A stretch of 64,000 nt of DNA, from NCBI RefSeq assembly GCF_021603645.1, contig NZ_BQHJ01000005.1, forward strand, positions 471,723-535,722. The letters are read 5' to 3'. Position 1 is the stretch's first letter; each line of letters starts with the position of its first letter. The position numbers and the translations under genes were made by a program. The notes beneath the pieces were generated by a model that was not told the origin of the DNA, did not search any database, and saw only the letters and a list, made by a program, of their open reading frames with translations. Positions 62,185 through 64,000 of this stretch are shown here, piece by piece. The DNA comes from Pseudomonas pseudonitroreducens. Its GTDB lineage: Bacteria; Pseudomonadota; Gammaproteobacteria; Pseudomonadales; Pseudomonadaceae.

Positions 62185-64000
62185 GACTGATCTCCTGCGC
62201 GCTTGGCGATTTCTTTCAGCAATTGGGCGTAGTCAGTGCGATGTTCTGTGTGCTGCGAAGGCGGACCTATCTCGGGATCGCCGGTTAGCGATGGATGATT
62301 GTGCAGCCCCCGATTCGCCAGCTCCCCCTGCTCCGGGTTGCTGTAATCCTCAGGCACGGGAATGCGATAGCTGACGCCGTTGGCCAACTCCAGCCGGTAC
62401 TGCCGGGTGACGACCTGGTGGTCGAAGGCAAGGAAGCCGGTCTTGTCCAGCACGCCTTTCTCCAGTGGCGCTCCATCGGCGTACAGCGTGTAAGGCATGC
62501 CTGCCCAGGTGTTTTGCGGGGCAGTGGGCGCGCGCGAAATACGAACCTTGATGCGCTGGGTGGATTCGAGCCTGGGGTATTGCGGGTGGGTCGCCGGCAT
62601 GCTCGCCGGCCCCTGGAAATCAAAGTGGACCGACTTGATCAGGTAGTCGCCCTGGGTGCCGGACTCGATGCCGCAGTTGTCCATGCGGATGTAGGTGCCG
62701 GCGGCATTGAGGATGATTTTCTTCTTCGCGGTGATGTGGATTTCGTCTTCGGTGCTGACGATGTCCAATCCCTGGCGGGCGAGTATTTCCATGCGGTCGT
62801 TCTGCGCCTGGATCTGCACCGCGCCCTGGTTGGCGATGAGTTTCATGCCGAGCTTGCGCACGAACAGGCTCATGCCCTCGCCCACACCGATGAACAGGCG
62901 CTTGACCACGCTGACGTCCGCCTCGTTGCCGGCGTTGAGTATCAGGTTGCGCTGGGCAGCCAGTTGCAGGTGGTTGCCACTGGTGAGGGCGATGCCGTTG
63001 GGTGCGCTGAGTAACGCCACCGATGCCTGCAACTGATTGACCTCCTCGCGCATGAATGCGATTTGCGCCAGGAAATCAGCCGGGTCAGCCTTGGCGGTTT
63101 CGGCGTCGGCGGAGAGCTTCTGCATCTCATCGCCGGCCTGCTCCAAGCGTGCGACAGCCTCCTGCATGGCCAGTACCTGGCCCTGGGCGCCGGGCTGTAC
63201 GTCGGCGCTGATGAACATGCCCTTGCCCGCGCGCACTGCCCCCCAGCCATCGGTGCGCAGCTCGAAACCTTCGCCACGCTTCTTGCGTTGCGCATCCACC
63301 AGATGACCCAGGTTGAGCTGGCTCTTGCCGGAGTATTCGGTGCTGACCTTGATGTGTTCCTGGCCACGGGTGTCGTCCAGGCGAATCTTGTTGTTGGCCG
63401 GCGTGCGCAGGACGTTGCGCTTGTGGTTGTGGATGGTGACGTGGTCGGGTTCGAGGTTGGTGTGCAGGGCGTGGGCGATGAAGGGCCGGTCCGGGTCGCC
63501 CTGTTCGAAGGCCACAGCCACTTCGGTGCCGGCCAGCAGTGGCAGGTGCAGGCCGTGGGTGTCGCCGGCGTAGGGCCGCGCCAGGCGCAGCCACATGCTT
63601 TCGCGGCCGGCGGGCCAGGTGTCGCGGTCGAACAGGAAGTTGACGCGGTAGCGCCCTTCGCCATCGATGTGGCTGTAGGGGTCGTTCTGCTGCGGGCTGG
63701 TGACGCGCGCGGGCACGGTGCCGGCGATACGTGGTTTGGCCGGTACTGGCGGGCGGAAGGCGATGGTGCCGTCCGGTATGGCTTCGAAGCGCACTTCGAA
63801 GCTGCGGTCGCGGGCGGCGGTGCAGTGGGTGCGGACGATCAGCGCGCCTTCGCTGAAGGCGGCCGGTGCGCCGCCTTCGACCTTGAGCACCTGGCCGGGG
63901 GCCAGGGCGGCGCTGCTGCTGGCGCCACTCAGGCGAAGCTGGTCGTTGAGGTAGCGCTCGTGGGCCAACTGGGCGTAGAACACGCCGCTTTCGGCATGGC
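62181..64000 (-). CDS. vgrG: VgrG spike protein with C-terminal extension, 5' end beyond window
   Basis: The frame is open to the right edge, so about 606 C-terminal codons are seen. Visible parts are the VgrG/gp5 core (AESGVFYAQLAHERYLNDQL, VTSPQQNDPYSHIDGEGRYR, WLRLARPYAGDTHGLHLPLL, TEVAVAFEQGDPDRPFI), the DUF2345 beta-helix (NEADVSVVKRLFIGVGEG, IHITAKKKIILNAAGTYI), and a C-terminal transthyretin-like extension (YTLYADGAPLEKGVLDKTGF) that probably docks the Tle5 effector coded next. No PAAR or adapter gene lies between vgrG and effector. Confidence 0.93.
   Translation of the reverse strand, partial: HAESGVFYAQLAHERYLNDQLRLSGASSSAALAPGQVLKVEGGAPAAFSEGALIVRTHCTAARDRSFEVRFEAIPDGTIAFRPPVPAKPRIAGTVPARVTSPQQNDPYSHIDGEGRYRVNFLFDRDTWPAGRESMWLRLARPYAGDTHGLHLPLLAGTEVAVAFEQGDPDRPFIAHALHTNLEPDHVTIHNHKRNVLRTPANNKIRLDDTRGQEHIKVSTEYSGKSQLNLGHLVDAQRKKRGEGFELRTDGWGAVRAGKGMFISADVQPGAQGQVLAMQEAVARLEQAGDEMQKLSADAETAKADPADFLAQIAFMREEVNQLQASVALLSAPNGIALTSGNHLQLAAQRNLILNAGNEADVSVVKRLFIGVGEGMSLFVRKLGMKLIANQGAVQIQAQNDRMEILARQGLDIVSTEDEIHITAKKKIILNAAGTYIRMDNCGIESGTQGDYLIKSVHFDFQGPASMPATHPQYPRLESTQRIKVRISRAPTAPQNTWAGMPYTLYADGAPLEKGVLDKTGFLAFDHQVVTRQYRLELANGVSYRIPVPEDYSNPEQGELANRGLHNHPSLTGDPEIGPPSQHTEHRTDYAQLLKEIAKRAGDQS

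Overview
The window is a 64 kb piece of a high-GC gammaproteobacterial chromosome, almost certainly Pseudomonas. Supporting signs are the scattered Pseudomonas REP elements (core GTAGGAGCGAGC and its complement), the oprB-gcd-pqqU glucose-oxidation locus, an ict/ich/ccl itaconate locus, a vgrG-Tle5 type VI cluster, and many LysR, AraC, PucR and LacI regulators. No rRNA, tRNA, insertion sequence or CRISPR array was seen.

Layout. 0-6.5 kb: a DUF1508-like protein cut by the left edge, then the periplasmic glucose pathway (OprB porin, PQQ glucose dehydrogenase) divergent from a receptor that strongly resembles the PQQ importer PqqU. 6.8-12.1 kb: a secreted protein of unknown function, then an amine-type FAD oxidase with a cupin, a PucR regulator and a polyamine-type binding protein. 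12.5-18 kb: an MFS carrier, an unusual receiver-LuxR-PAS-degenerate-kinase protein, a divergent CSS-motif EAL phosphodiesterase and a small periplasmic protein. 18-25.9 kb: an AraC-controlled tripartite efflux operon (NodT-HlyD-DHA2) with a methyltransferase, then an AraC/SDR divergent pair. 25.9-26.9 kb: a ParD-like protein coupled to a second methionine aminopeptidase. 27-33.5 kb: a LysR-controlled itaconate degradation operon. 33.6-38.9 kb: MarC, SulP, a secreted unknown and a lipase-like hydrolase.

38.9-39.7 kb is a gene-free interval holding a near-perfect dif site, so the window spans the replication terminus. Matches to the FtsK-orienting motif GGGNAGGG lie on the plus strand left of dif and on the minus strand right of it. 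A perfect 12-bp palindrome, GTAACGCGTTAC, occurs five times in the window, all within about 5.3 kb of dif. Four of the copies form two pairs with identical spacing. One pair sits on the promoter of a small basic protein with a KGRPRK motif. This is the strongest candidate for something undescribed.

39.7-47 kb: a DapA-family aldolase, a serine acetyltransferase, SsuD and a run of very small genes including a KGG stress protein, then a phosphoribosyltransferase. 47-56.7 kb: a LacI regulator with a clear operator and a probable organosulfur/organic-nutrient scavenging cluster (TonB receptor, flavin monooxygenase, aldo-keto reductase, SsuA-like protein, amino-acid-type ABC proteins without an ATPase). 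57-64 kb: a type VI secretion module read leftward from the right edge: VgrG (partial), a Tle5 phospholipase D effector, two mosaic Sel1 lipoproteins that are probable immunity proteins, and a small two-helix membrane protein.
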